A DNA stretch of 64,000 nt from Endomychus coccineus (taxonomy: Eukaryota > Arthropoda > Insecta > Coleoptera > Endomychidae): the NCBI GenBank assembly GCA_958510875.1, contig OY294067.1:30058912-30122911 (forward strand), read 5' to 3'. Numbering within the stretch: position 1 is the stretch's first letter; the number at the start of each line of letters is the position of its first letter. Under the pieces are notes generated by a model. That model was given only the letters and a program-made list of their open reading frames with translations. It ran no database searches and was not told the DNA's origin. Position numbers and translations under genes: made by a program. Positions 36,995 through 46,340 of this stretch are shown here, piece by piece.

Positions 36995-37056
36995 CTTCTG
37001 CTGCTGATTAATGATAATAATCGCTCTGGCAATTAACTGTTTTACAATAGGAACAT
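36995..37056 (-). CDS. lipidated stathmin-like protein, exon 2
   Basis: The exon starts after GGCAACAG and ends at AAG|GTAATT. Its first two bases complete Asp with the G left over from exon 1, and 20 residues follow: VPIVKQLIARAIIIINQQQK. The hydrophobic helix LIARAIIIINQQQ lies just before the stathmin-like segment, as I recall for vertebrate STMND1. Phase agreement with exon 1 supports the call. It ends in phase 0, which does not match the start of exon 3 (one base expected). Confidence 0.65.
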
Positions 37057-37575
37057 CTGTTGCCATCATTTCCGCCAAAAAAGCGTTGTTTTAGCCATTT
37101 GGATTCTCATCGTAACGGAATGTAAGAAATCAATTGTTTTGACTATTGTCGATTTATTTTTAACAGACAATACGTCTCCATTGAATCCAAATCTGTTTTA
37201 TATTCCTCTAAGTGGCATATTATTTTGTAGCAGCTAGTTTTATACCTTGAGCTATAAATGCCAACAACAGTACAAATTTTGTGTTAGGTAACTGTGATCT
37301 CTATAATCATTGTTGGAAAATGCCGGGAAATTATTAAAGTTTCATAAAATTGTCATTATTAATAAGGGTCTTATATAAAAAAAATACGTGAAATTAAGGG
37401 GTTTTGGAGGTTGCAATGGAGAAAACTAATATAACAAGAGAAAAACAGGAAATTGCTGTACTTCTACACTTACGTTTCCTAAAGATAATATCTTTTTCTC
37501 ATAAAGCTATGAAAATAACGAAGTCGGATGTATTTGTTCATGTCTTTACCTAATAATTTTCCATTCATTACATAC
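37057..37575 (-). other. intron 1 (first coding-side intron) of the stathmin-like gene
   Basis: 519 bases from GTATGT (37575) to GGCAACAG (37057). The acceptor's pyrimidine tract is weak but present (CGCTTTTTT further upstream). No inserted element is seen. Confidence 0.55.
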
Positions 37576-37771
37576 CTCCTTTTTGCAAATTGTTAACGAC
37601 GGTGGGTGCACCCAATTCTTCAACTTGAGGATCAACTCCTTCGATCGGCGGAACATCATTAACACTGACAGGAATGGATACTTTCCGTACATTGTTGTGA
37701 CCATTAGTTAAATTAACATTATTACCGTCTAATGGTTCAACAGTTAAATTTTTAGCAGCGCTGCAGCCCAT
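37576..37771 (-). CDS. lipidated stathmin-like protein, exon 1 (MGC N-terminus)
   Basis: The ATG at 37771-37769 follows directly on a strong acceptor (TGTATTTCAG, then A, then ATG), so an upstream noncoding exon is expected. The exon encodes 65 residues, MGCSAAKNLTVEPLDGNN through TVVNNLQKG, and ends at GGAG|GTATGT. Gly2 and Cys3 fit N-myristoylation plus palmitoylation, predicting membrane attachment (inference). The rest is acidic and proline-rich, likely unstructured. With exons 2-4 the protein is about 190 residues. The MGC start plus a stathmin-like C-terminal half resembles stathmin domain-containing protein 1 (STMND1); orthology is an inference from memory. A LINE ends about 20 bases upstream of this acceptor. 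Confidence 0.78.
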
Positions 37772-37790
37772 TCTGAAATACACGAGAATG

Positions 37791-37826
37791 TCATATTCAT
37801 ATTCATATTCAATATTCATATTCAAC
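37791..37826 (-). repeat. LINE 3'-terminal microsatellite
   Basis: ATTCAT-type hexamers repeat on the plus strand (TATGAA on the minus strand), with one interrupted unit. It marks the 3' end of the LINE and ends about 20 bases from the splice acceptor of the stathmin-like gene. Confidence 0.8.
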
Positions 37827-39135
37827 AATCTTTATTCCAAGCAACCGGAAGTCGCAATTTAGATATTAATCCTAAAACATAACGACAGGGTTGAAACACG
37901 TCGCACAAGTAACCATATATCAACAATACATCAAACGGAAAACATAAAATATTACACTTCCTTAATAACCAGAAAATGTTATATGCGCACCCACATAAGC
38001 CATTTATCACATTTACATTAATCATTACATAAGACAATTATTATCGAAAGAACTCCCTCAAATTGTACAGTTCTATCTCTACTAAATACCTAAATAACTC
38101 TCTCTTAAACAGTTTGAGATTATCTATGCACTTTAAGGTATTAGGCAAATGATTATATAGTCTGAGTGACATGTAAAAAGGTCCTCATCCAAACAATGTT
38201 AACCTGTGTATAGGATATACATAATACCTGCTCCTAGTGGTATACTCATGTGATGGTACACTCTGACTAATATTCGGTGTATACTTAAAGTTTAATATTA
38301 AACCATCATAAATGTATATTATTTTTATTGTTAACAAATTATTTCGCTTAAAAATAACTCGACAAATTTCCCTGAACTTCATATCAAATATTCCTTACAC
38401 GTGAAACAAAACAACTATGATACACAGATTTAATAACTGCCGTATCTGGATACTTCGAGAGAATTCTAATACTATAGCTGATGCTATTTAATTTCCTACT
38501 CAAAGTATTAATGTGAGCGGACAAGCATAATGTATCATCAATAATAATTCTCAAGCTTTTTACAGTAATGCTCAACATTACATTGCTGTTATTAATAGAA
38601 ATTGAGTTTGAATTTTGATGATCTTTATTTGCAGTAAACAATATATTTTGAGTTTTAGTTCCATTTAAAATCAAACAATTCATTCCCAACCACATTCTAA
38701 CTCTTGACATTACATCACTTATTTCTTGTTCCAATTTATCAAAACTGTCGACAGTAACAAGCAAAGAGGTATCGAGCATAGTTCCCAATTTTATGAGGGG
38801 TAGAATTCAAGATGCTTAAAAGATCGTTTATATAAATATTAAATAATAACTGCTCAAGAACGCTACCCTGCAGAATTTCCTGCCACATAATTCTCACTGA
38901 TGATGAATATTTCTTATTATTCTTAGTGATTTAGACATATTGTTTTCTGTTTTCTAAATAAGATTGTATTAGTTTTAGAGCTGTTCCTCTCACGCCATAG
39001 CTATTTCACTTTGATGCTAAAATGTCAGGATTCACCAGTTCATAAGCCCTAGTTAGATTCAGGAAAATTCCACAAGGCACTCTCTCGGAATCTAGGTCCA
39101 TGTATACCTCGTACATGTATTCGAATAAAGCAATT
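37791..39135 (-). mobile_element. 5'-truncated LINE ending in a TATGAA-type microsatellite
   Basis: On the minus strand, from about 39131, the translation shows decayed reverse-transcriptase motifs. GIFLNLTRAYELVNPDIL is motif A (DLSRAFD in active copies). QGSVLEQLLFNIYINDLL is motif B. LDTSLLVTV lies where YADDTSLLV is expected. Then SLRIIIDDTLCLSAHINTL and a C-terminal LRLYNHLPN region follow. The 3' end is a short TATGAA/TTGAATA repeat (37791-37826), a tail type typical of several LINE clades. Stops and a frameshift kill it. It lies in the same orientation as the stathmin-like gene, immediately upstream of its first coding exon. Confidence 0.85.
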
Positions 39136-39802
39136 TAAACGCTTTTGAATAAATCCTCAGAAATGAAATATTCGAGGGTACGTTTATGAACTACATATTC
39201 AATTCACAAGCGAATAGATATCACAGTTTCTACTTAATTGAAAAGCATTGTATAAGAATACTCTCTCTATTTATGTCTTTAAAATACAGAGGTGAAGTAT
39301 AAAACCGTAGCATTAACCTCTTAAATCGATTGATTCACATGCGGGTTCCGAAAAACAAATTACAAGTAGACAATAAAAAAATAATCAATAAATCCTTCGA
39401 AGCTATTTAATGTCAGTACAAACTTCACATGAGAATTTCTAAGTTGTTTGCAACATTAAAAATTTATATTACAACGTTGAATGATTATCATGCTATATTA
39501 AGCACTTTCTGACAATATAAAGTTAGTGCTAGTTCTAGTATCGTCTTCCTGAGGAAGTACTATGTATAAAAATGTCAAATACAATGGTGCGGCCACACAT
39601 GAATATTTCAGCTCGAACGACCTGGGCGCGCAGGAACAAGCGGAACAGAATAGTCGCAACTAATGCTCTTCCCGCAATTATTAATGTTTCCACTTGCTCG
39701 AAGTGTTAGTAGTGCTTAATTTAATTGATACTTGTTCCTATTGATTTAAAGAAAACGGAACAACAAGTACAAATAAATGATACGGAGCTTAACATAAGCA
39801 TA

Positions 39803-40927
39803 TACGAGGGCAAGATGAAAAATCCCATGAAAAATTAAACAAAATTCCTTGTATTTCTCAACATAATCTCCGTGTAGCCCGATACACTTCGTCCAAAGTT
39901 TCTCTAATTTTTCGATCCCTTCAAAGTAATACGATTTCAGCAATCCTTAAAATAGGCGTTTGCTTCAGCAATGACCTCATCGTTGGAGCCAAAATTTCTT
40001 TACGCCGAGCAATTTCTTCAAATTCGGAAATAGATAAAAATCGCACGAGGCCAACTCTGGAGAATATGGTGGATGACAACCAATTCGTAGCGCAATTTTG
40101 CCATTGCGAATGCGGACCTGTGCGCCGGTGCGTTGTCCTGGAGGAAGAGTACTTTTTTCCTTGACAAACGCGGCCGCTTTCGCTTCAGATCACGTCGAAT
40201 CGATCAAACAGCTCTGCATAATATAGTCGGTGATCGTTTTGCCCTTTTCGAGGTAATCGATATGGACGATACCGTGTGTATCCCAAAAAACTATCGCCAT
40301 GACTTTGTTGGCCGCTAAACCCCACTTTGGCTTTTTTCGGCTACGATTCATCAGGACACGTCCACTGTTTTGACTGTTCTTTGGTCTCTGCTATATTGTG
40401 ATGGATCCTTGTTTCGTCCACGGTTACGAAACGGCGCAAAAAGTTCTTCTTATCGCGTTTGAACATCGCCAATCACTCCTTAGAAGTTGTCACACGGTCG
40501 CGCTTGTTGTCAACAGAGAGCAAATGCGGAACCCATCTGGTAAAAACTTTTCCCATATTCAAAAATGTTTGCAGAAAGTTATGTACCCGCTCGGTTGAAA
40601 TGCCCATAGCCTCAGCAATCTCGTCCAATATCATACCATGGAACTTATCGACGATTTCTGGCGTTGTAACTTCTACCAGAACGTTCAGCGTCTTTCGTGT
40701 TTAGCAAAATAATGTTTAACAAGCGATGCTTCGGTTTGCGTAATGTTTTTTACACGCAAAAAATAATGTTTAATCAGGACAAGTAATTTACTTTTTTCCA
40801 TGCGTACGAAAATCTTCAAGGTTGCTTGCTTTCTAGTTAAAGATGGTACATGATAAACGCCACATGGGATTTTCGATTGTGGCACCATCTGTTTTATTTT
40901 TCAGGTACTTTACATCTTGCCCTGGTA
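39803..40927 (-). mobile_element. mariner transposon, full length with both terminal repeats
   Basis: The ends are inverted repeats (TACGAGGGCAAGATG at 39803; minus-strand TACCAGGGCAAGATG from 40927) flanked by TA on both sides, the mariner target duplication. The 1125-bp length fits a mariner of about 1.2-1.3 kb with small deletions. The transposase is on the minus strand from the ATG at 40801, beginning MEKSKLLVLIKHYF. Catalytic blocks are TVDETRIHHN, LFLQDNAPAHRS and SPELASCDFYLFPNLKK (DD34D signature), with the C-terminus YFEGIEKLEKLWTKCI. At least two in-frame stops and several frameshifts make it inactive. Confidence 0.9.
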
Positions 40928-41103
40928 TACTGAGTTAACTGTAGCTTTTAGTGCTTTTTGTAAAATGATTAAGAGCAAGAATGAACTATGATCAATGGAC
41001 GACTGACTTCCACCACTTCCGTTAGCAAAATAGCTTTCGGGCACTTCTAAGGGACCAATGTACGATTGTAGAAAAATAAAATATATATCATAATTGAATT
41101 TAA

Positions 41104-41554
41104 TTCTCACAATCCTATTTGCAGATATCTACTACAAGTTACGAGGCCTATGACTTACACCTCATTATCAAGTATTAAAAGTGGCTGTATAAGAGAAGTA
41201 TGTTTCAGTCTTGATAATAGATTTATTAACATATCAATTAATATGAATTTGGTAATTAAATTGTATAATATATTATTTCTTCAATTAAAAGATATATTAT
41301 ACAATTTTATTACAATATTCATATTAATTGATATAGGTACTAATAAAAATAAAAAAATTGTATAATATATCATCTAATTGAAGAAATAATATATTATACA
41401 ATTTAATTACCAAATTCATATTAATTGATATGTTCATAAATCTATTATCAAGACAGAAACATACTTTTTTTACAGTCACTTATAATACTTGATAATGAGG
41501 TGTAAGTCATAGGCCTCGAAACATGGTAAATATCTGCAAATAGGATTGTGAGAA
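41104..41554. mobile_element. 451-bp near-perfect palindrome flanked by TTAA
   Basis: The left half (TTCTCACAATCCTATTTGCA...) is the reverse complement of the right half (...TGCAAATAGGATTGTGAGAA), with arms of about 220 bp and a short centre near 41330. A second palindrome is nested inside: the block TTGTATAATATATTATTTCTTCAATT recurs inverted. TTAA occurs immediately outside both ends (41100-41103 and 41555-41558), as expected for a piggyBac-type or other TTAA-specific element. No coding sequence. It could fold into a long hairpin. Confidence 0.75.
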
Positions 41555-41774
41555 TTAATAAAAATAATAATAAAATAATATAATTTTTTCATTCAAAAAA
41601 ACTTGTACATAAAATTCTGTATGATTTGGAGATGATAAAAAATAAACTTTCCATGCACCCATTATTTTAAAATTTGATGTAACAAAAATATATATCCAAA
41701 AAAAAATTGTACATAAAATTCTGTATGATTTAGAGATAATAAAAAATAAACATTCTATGCATTCATTATTTAAA

Positions 41775-41940
41775 AATTTGATATAAAAATTCTCGGGAAA
41801 TAGGTCACATTAACAATCTGTTTTGAATTATTGTCTTTACGTACGTTTCGGTCTCACGACCATCATCAGAAGACGTATTATGTCTAAAACTTGATTACTT
41901 AAAACTAATTGTATTACACTAAGCGATTATAAAAAAGATT
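41775..41940 (-). mobile_element. Penelope-like terminal repeat fragment, inverted
   Basis: AAAATTCTCGGGAAATAGGTCACATTAACA begins this block; its complement occurs at 42510-42545, and it recurs directly at about 44445-44475. It contains the hammerhead at 41833-41874. It lies upstream of, and opposite in orientation to, the ORF tail at 41968-42069, a configuration known from Penelope elements with inverted terminal repeats. Confidence 0.7.
41833..41874 (-). ncRNA. hammerhead ribozyme (type I, minimal stem III)
   Basis: The minus strand contains a complete 42-nt motif. Stem I is GUCUU paired with AAGAC. The core is CUGAUGA and GAAA. Stem II is GGUC/GACC with the loop GUGA. Stem III is the palindrome ACGUACGU, too short for a monomer loop but able to pair between two molecules. 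Cleavage is expected after the GUA that precedes AAGAC. An unpaired U separates CUGAUGA from stem II. Hammerheads are established components of PLE terminal repeats, where they process transcripts. Confidence 0.75.
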
Positions 41941-41967
41941 ATAATAATAAATTATTATAAAAGATCT

Positions 41968-42069
41968 ATTTTGGAGATGATTCGCATAAAACGTGACTCC
42001 AAATCTGTAAATCATAGGACAGCAGATACACAAAATCTAAGTCATATCTATACAAATTTGATCAAATAA
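41968..42069 (+). pseudogene. Penelope-like ORF C-terminal tail
   Basis: The translation IKRDSKSVNHRTADTQNLSH, then IYTNLIK and a stop at 42067-42069, matches the C-terminus of the minus-strand PLE at 44914-45294. Everything upstream (RT and most of GIY-YIG) is missing. Confidence 0.8.
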
Positions 42070-42339
42070 TATCTCTTGCAAATTCCTACATGCCTCGTTA
42101 TAATGTTAATAGTATATATTTAGGTAGAATGTCAAGTATACCTCCTGTCACGACAAAACCTTTTTCTATTAGCTCGTAAATCTAACAGCTGGTTTGAAAG
42201 TGTATGCTTAAGAATTAAATTTTATTTGTCTCGTCTCAGTCGATCACTTACTGTGTTGACATGAATACGCTTTTATTAAGAAATTTTCTTAGCAGTGGAT
42301 TTTTGATAATTTTACTATAGCATTGAGGTTTACAATTTC

Positions 42340-42585
42340 GTTTAATCGTGTTTCTGTTCGTTTCGGCGACTTGGGCATTTTAATTGAAATTGGTGCGATT
42401 TGGACGCTTTGTGTAATACAATTAGTTTTAAGTAATCAAGTTTTAGACATAATAAGTCTTCTGATATGGTTGTGAGACCGAAACGTACGTAAAGACAAAA
42501 ATTTAAAACAGAGTGTTAATGTGACCTATTTCCCGAGAATTTTTATATATAATTCATACTGGGTCAAGAATCTTTATTTTTAAAA
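42340..42585 (+). mobile_element. Penelope-like terminal repeat with a hammerhead
   Basis: This is the reverse complement of 44405-44650 (shared GTGCGATTTGGACGCTTTGTG, GACATAATAAGTCTTCTG, ATAGGTCAC in inverted form, and ATTCATACTGGGTCAAGAATC). It follows the ORF tail at 42069 and is in the sense orientation relative to it. With 44410-45300 it forms a long inverted pair about 2 kb apart. Confidence 0.75.
42456..42496 (+). ncRNA. hammerhead ribozyme, probably inactivated
   Basis: Same motif as 41833-41874, but one core base is missing: CUGAUA instead of CUGAUGA, so either G8 or an adjacent residue is lost. G8 is the proposed general acid, and its loss should abolish cleavage. Stem I (GUCUU/AAGAC), stem II (GGUU/GACC, with a G-U pair), GAAA and ACGUACGU are intact. 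Confidence 0.65.
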
Positions 42586-42964
42586 ATTAGATGAAACAAA
42601 CAGATACATCCACAAAAGTAAACTTGTGTGTGGATAATATTTATGTTACAATGGTAGATTTCTATTTTAGGTTAAATGACAGTTTATGATGATAAGTTCA
42701 GATTATGTTTCAACATTCTGAATGATTGTAATGACACTAAAATTAAATATTATGTAAAAATACTATAAAGAATACATCAACAATTCAGACTTTTATTCAT
42801 ATTTGTTAATTATAATATGTATGAATCAATTAATTCGCTACTCCGCTCATTACGAAGCTAATATTTTATGACTTTCATTGTTAACATTTTTGATTGAGAG
42901 CGACTTATTTTTTATATTATCTGGAAGCGAGTCATATCCTAGATGACAAGTAAGTATGACACCT

Positions 42965-43230
42965 TTGACCTATTGTTTCTCACTTCTGATTAAATATTGA
43001 TGTTTCACTAATGGTAATGAGTTTTTATTATTGTGATGGTAAGTAACAACATTCAAAAAGTCTATTTGTCTAATATTTGATATCTTGGTTTCAGAGAAGA
43101 GTACTTTTGATGGGTACCTTTTGTCTTTGTATTGCACTATTTTCAAAAACCGTTTTTGTAAGATGGACAGCTTTTTCACATGAATATCAGCCAAACAACC
43201 CCAACACAATACTCCGTATGACCAACGAGA
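42965..43230 (-). pseudogene. LINE ORF2 C-terminal fragment (Jockey/CR1-like)
   Basis: The translation LCWGCLADIHVKKLSILQKR, then FLKIVQYKDKRYPSKVLFSE and TKISNIRQI, matches the region after the RT domain of non-LTR elements (WG......i..LQ.r.lriI......ps..lf.e..i..i.ql). Only this small piece is kept; flanks are AT-rich without LINE features. Confidence 0.7.
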
Positions 43231-44490
43231 TTCTACTAATGTTCACATTTTTTCATTATTCAAATAATATTTCTTCATAGTTTAATATTTTTTTCCATCC
43301 GTGAATATATTTATGCCCGGATAATATATCAGATCAGAAATTTGATAAAACTAATTTTGTACTGATGAAACTAGTTGGAAGTTAAGATGTATGGTTATTT
43401 TGTATTTATGTATCGATATTTCTAGAGTTTTTCAGTTTCGACTTCTACTGCGTGTAAATTCATTCAATTGAATTGTAAATTATAAAATACACCTTGATGA
43501 CAATATTAACCTTTTGTTCACATTTTACTATTGCTATTACTGTACTTGAACACTTTCAATCTTTATTGGGAGTTGAATGATGAAAAGTTAAATTTGATTT
43601 CGTGGAGTATGATACTCAATATTGCCTCTAATCTGCATTCAACTCACGTTTAAATGAAAACAATGTCATTTTTTTCTAAATTCAAAGAACTCAATTAATT
43701 TAATTTTTTTATTTTCTTAATTTAATCAGAAACATCAAGTTATTTTACCTTATTCTGAATTATTGTTCCATTTTATTCAATTCAGTGATCATTACGAACG
43801 AATTTAATGTGAGCTGAATATTCACAAAATTTATTTCACTGCTTCCCCAACAACAGAACGGATTTCTAACTCATCAGAAAGATTATAATATAGGTAGAAG
43901 ATTACACGAGAGTATATAATGGTTAGAAATAACCAGGCACGCTAGGTATTCACTAATAAACTCTTTAGAATAAACTGCTTTTAGTAAAATTCTTGTATTA
44001 CATAGTTTCGCATTTATAATATGTCTTGCGCATATGTAATGTTTACATTCACGAATCCATCACCCTGCGACTATTTATCTAATTCATGTTCCATGAATGT
44101 GATAACAATCCATGTAAACTTTCCTACGAATAAGCTGTCACAAATAACGATTATAGGAATCATTCATCAAATTTTCTCCAAAAGTGGAAAAATATAGCGA
44201 TTCATTACTTTTAAACATTAGGAGTATGTATTCGAATAGAATCAGCCATTACGTGATGAAAATCCATTCTATTCTTAAATATTATTAAAATTCGATTTTC
44301 TCTAGTTTAATAAATAATGTAACTATAGTTTCGCTAACACCGTAGGTTCTTCAACTAGTTACATTTATTTATTAAAATAATGAAAATCGAAATACTAATA
44401 GTTATTAAAATAAAGATTCTTGACCCAGTATGAATTATATATAAAAATTCTCGGGAAATAGGTCACATTAACACTTCGTTTTATATTTTC

Positions 44491-44532
44491 GTCTTTACGT
44501 ACGTTTCGGTCTCACGACAATCATCAGAAGAC
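44491..44532 (-). ncRNA. hammerhead ribozyme (type I, minimal stem III)
   Basis: A 42-nt motif with intact CUGAUGA, GAAA, stem I (GUCUU/AAGAC) and palindromic ACGUACGU. Stem II is weakened at its base (UGUC against GACC) but keeps three pairs and the GUGA loop. Sense to the PLE ORF at 44914-45294, as expected for a functional terminal repeat. Confidence 0.72.
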
Positions 44533-44913
44533 TTATTATGTCAAAAACGATTTTTTTTAATTATTTATTGCACAAAGCGTCTATATCGCACCAATTTCAA
44601 TCAAAAATGCCCACGTCGCCGAAACGAACAGAACCACGAATAATCGAAATTGTACCACATCAATTCAAGTATGAAATATAACAAGAATCCACTATTCAGT
44701 AATATTCTTATAATATAAAAACGCATGTTGGTATAGTGTCTCAACGACTGGAGATCTAAACTATTGCGTTAAGTATCTACTCTCGAACCAAATGTACGAT
44801 TTATGAGGTACTCAAAAAAGGTTGCATACCTACATTAGAATATTACTTTCAAGCATTCTTCCTAAACTATACTTTTAACATTATAAAGACGCATGTAGGA
44901 ATTTGCAAGAATT

Positions 44914-45294
44914 TTAATTTATTAAGTTAATATAAATCTGACTTAATGTCTGAATATCAGTCCTATGATTTACAGATTTGGAGTCACGTTTTATGTGATT
45001 CATCTCCAGAAAAGATTTTTTATAGTAATTGGTTTCCTTAGTTAAAATATTAACATTTTTGAAATCAAATTGATGGTTATAATCAAAGCAGTGTTTAGCA
45101 AGGGCGGTGGAATTTTCAAAGTTTTTATTTCTTGTGCTATACTTATGGCCATACATTCTTTTTTGTTGTTTAGAGATTCCAGTATAAGTTCCATCGCAAT
45201 CTAAATAATTTAATTTGTATACTGTGTGGGTTTGTTTATCTTTAGTTATTGTAATTATTTCATTTAGGATTAGTATGTATCCCATCATAGCCAC
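44914..45294 (-). pseudogene. GIY-YIG endonuclease domain of a Penelope-like element
   Basis: A 126-residue open frame, the longest intact PLE ORF piece in the window. It contains VYKLNYLDCD (GIY half with cysteine), TYTGISKQQKRMYGHK (YIG half and basic helix), STALAKHCFDYNHQFDF (the conserved His) and ETNYYKKSFLEMNHIKR, ending SQIYINLIN. YIG has become YTG. The upstream RT is lost, so it is a remnant, though this part is still open. Confidence 0.8.
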
Positions 45295-45413
45295 CTATTT
45301 CAGCGGAAATTTCCATATTCCTACGTTAATTCATAATAAAATCATACTACGTAAATTGAGTTCAGTGTTTCAATATAAATCCCAGAATATTCTTATAAAT
45401 GAGTGTTAATACA

Positions 45414-45635
45414 AGCGCGATTACAATATTTGAATTCTCTATCAACAAATTTATGTTAGTGGGGGTTAGATTAGGTTAGGTTAGAAACAAATGGGTACAA
45501 TAAACAATCATTATTGGTTATTATGAAAGTGTCAAAATAAGCGCTATTACAATATTTGCATTAAATATCAACAAAATTAGGTTAGTAGGTTAAGTTAGCT
45601 TAGGTTAGGCTAGGTTAGGTTAGGTTAGATTAAAA
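45414..45635 (+). repeat. TTAGG-bearing tandem units
   Basis: Two diverged units of about 115 bp contain GCGCGATTACAATATTTG, TATCAACAAA, a TTAGG run (45465-45484 and about 45578-45632) and AACAATCATTATTGGTTATT. TTAGG is the ancestral arthropod telomere repeat. Here it is interstitial and mildly degenerate (TTAGA, GCTAG variants). Confidence 0.75.
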
Positions 45636-46190
45636 AATGGAAAGCAGGAGCCTCTTCTCTTGTGCGAAGCCTGAAAACCGCAACCAGGCGCGTCACCAGA
45701 TGGCGGATGGGGGAATGCTCACGGCCCTGTTGCCAGCAGGGTAGAGCAAACCAACAGACATCTAAACGTTGGATAGAATATGGCTCCAAATCATATGCTC
45801 CTGGGAAGAAGGTGGTAGATATATGTGGTTGATATAGAAGATCCAAATGTTCCGGTTAGATGTAGTAAGTTATCCCATCACAGATAATTTACTAAGACAC
45901 AGAGTCCATAAATATTGTCATCAACCATATAATACAATACACCGATCGTGCAATTCGGTTCAATGAAAGAGACAATTAGTGCTAATAAGACAAATAGACA
46001 AGGATATACTGTCCTTTGGTTCTGAAGTGCTGCTCACGCAGTTCCGGACCCAATAGTGAAGATAGGAGAGGTTTCAGCAGGTATGCCCCTTTTTATAGTG
46101 AGTCCTGCACCAGGAGTGATAGACCCGAAGCTCCTGGTGTGCATAAAGCATTTCCTCTCGACAGAAAAAAAAAGTTTAGATTATGTTAGA
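45636..46190 (+). other. GC-richer insert between TTAGG units, possibly LINE 3' tail
   Basis: The composition changes sharply at 45636. The phrase GGTAGATATATGTGG (about 45810) resembles GGTAGACATATGCGG near 63888 in the Jockey-like LINE region, suggesting a LINE 3' tail. No intact frame. It separates the TTAGG units at 45414-45635 from the one at 46195-46340. Confidence 0.35.
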
Positions 46191-46194
46191 TACA

Positions 46195-46340
46195 AAGGGG
46201 GTATCATCATTATTGGTTATTGTGAGAGTGTTGAGATCGGCGCGATTACATTATTTGCATTCTGTATCAACAAAGTTAGATTAGGTTAGGTTAGGAACAA
46301 AGGGAACAATAAACAATCATTATTGGTTATTGTGCAAATA
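46195..46340 (+). repeat. third TTAGG-bearing unit
   Basis: Same unit as 45414-45635: ATCATTATTGGTTATTGTGA, GCGCGATTACATTATTTGCA, TATCAACAAAG and a short TTAGG run (46276-46296), then AACAATCATTATTGGTTATT again. Confidence 0.7.

Larger units (their letters stand above)
44410..45300 (-). mobile_element. Penelope-like element, 3' half with terminal repeat and hammerhead
   Basis: Minus strand: a GIY-YIG-containing ORF end (45294-44914), then a terminal region down to about 44410 that carries the hammerhead at 44532-44491. The final bases (GATTCTTGACCCAGTATGAATT in the plus direction) are mirrored at 42540-42582. RT is missing. This family differs from the one with KKNNGE-type nucleases elsewhere in the window. 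Confidence 0.8.

Noticed and set aside
37057..37078. Upstream extension of exon 2 (AEMMAT) as coding
   Set aside because: The phase from exon 1 and the AG at 37057-37058 fix the exon start at 37056; further upstream the frame hits a stop with no acceptor in phase.
40133..40704. Plus-strand frames in the mariner
   Set aside because: Antisense shadows of the minus-strand transposase.
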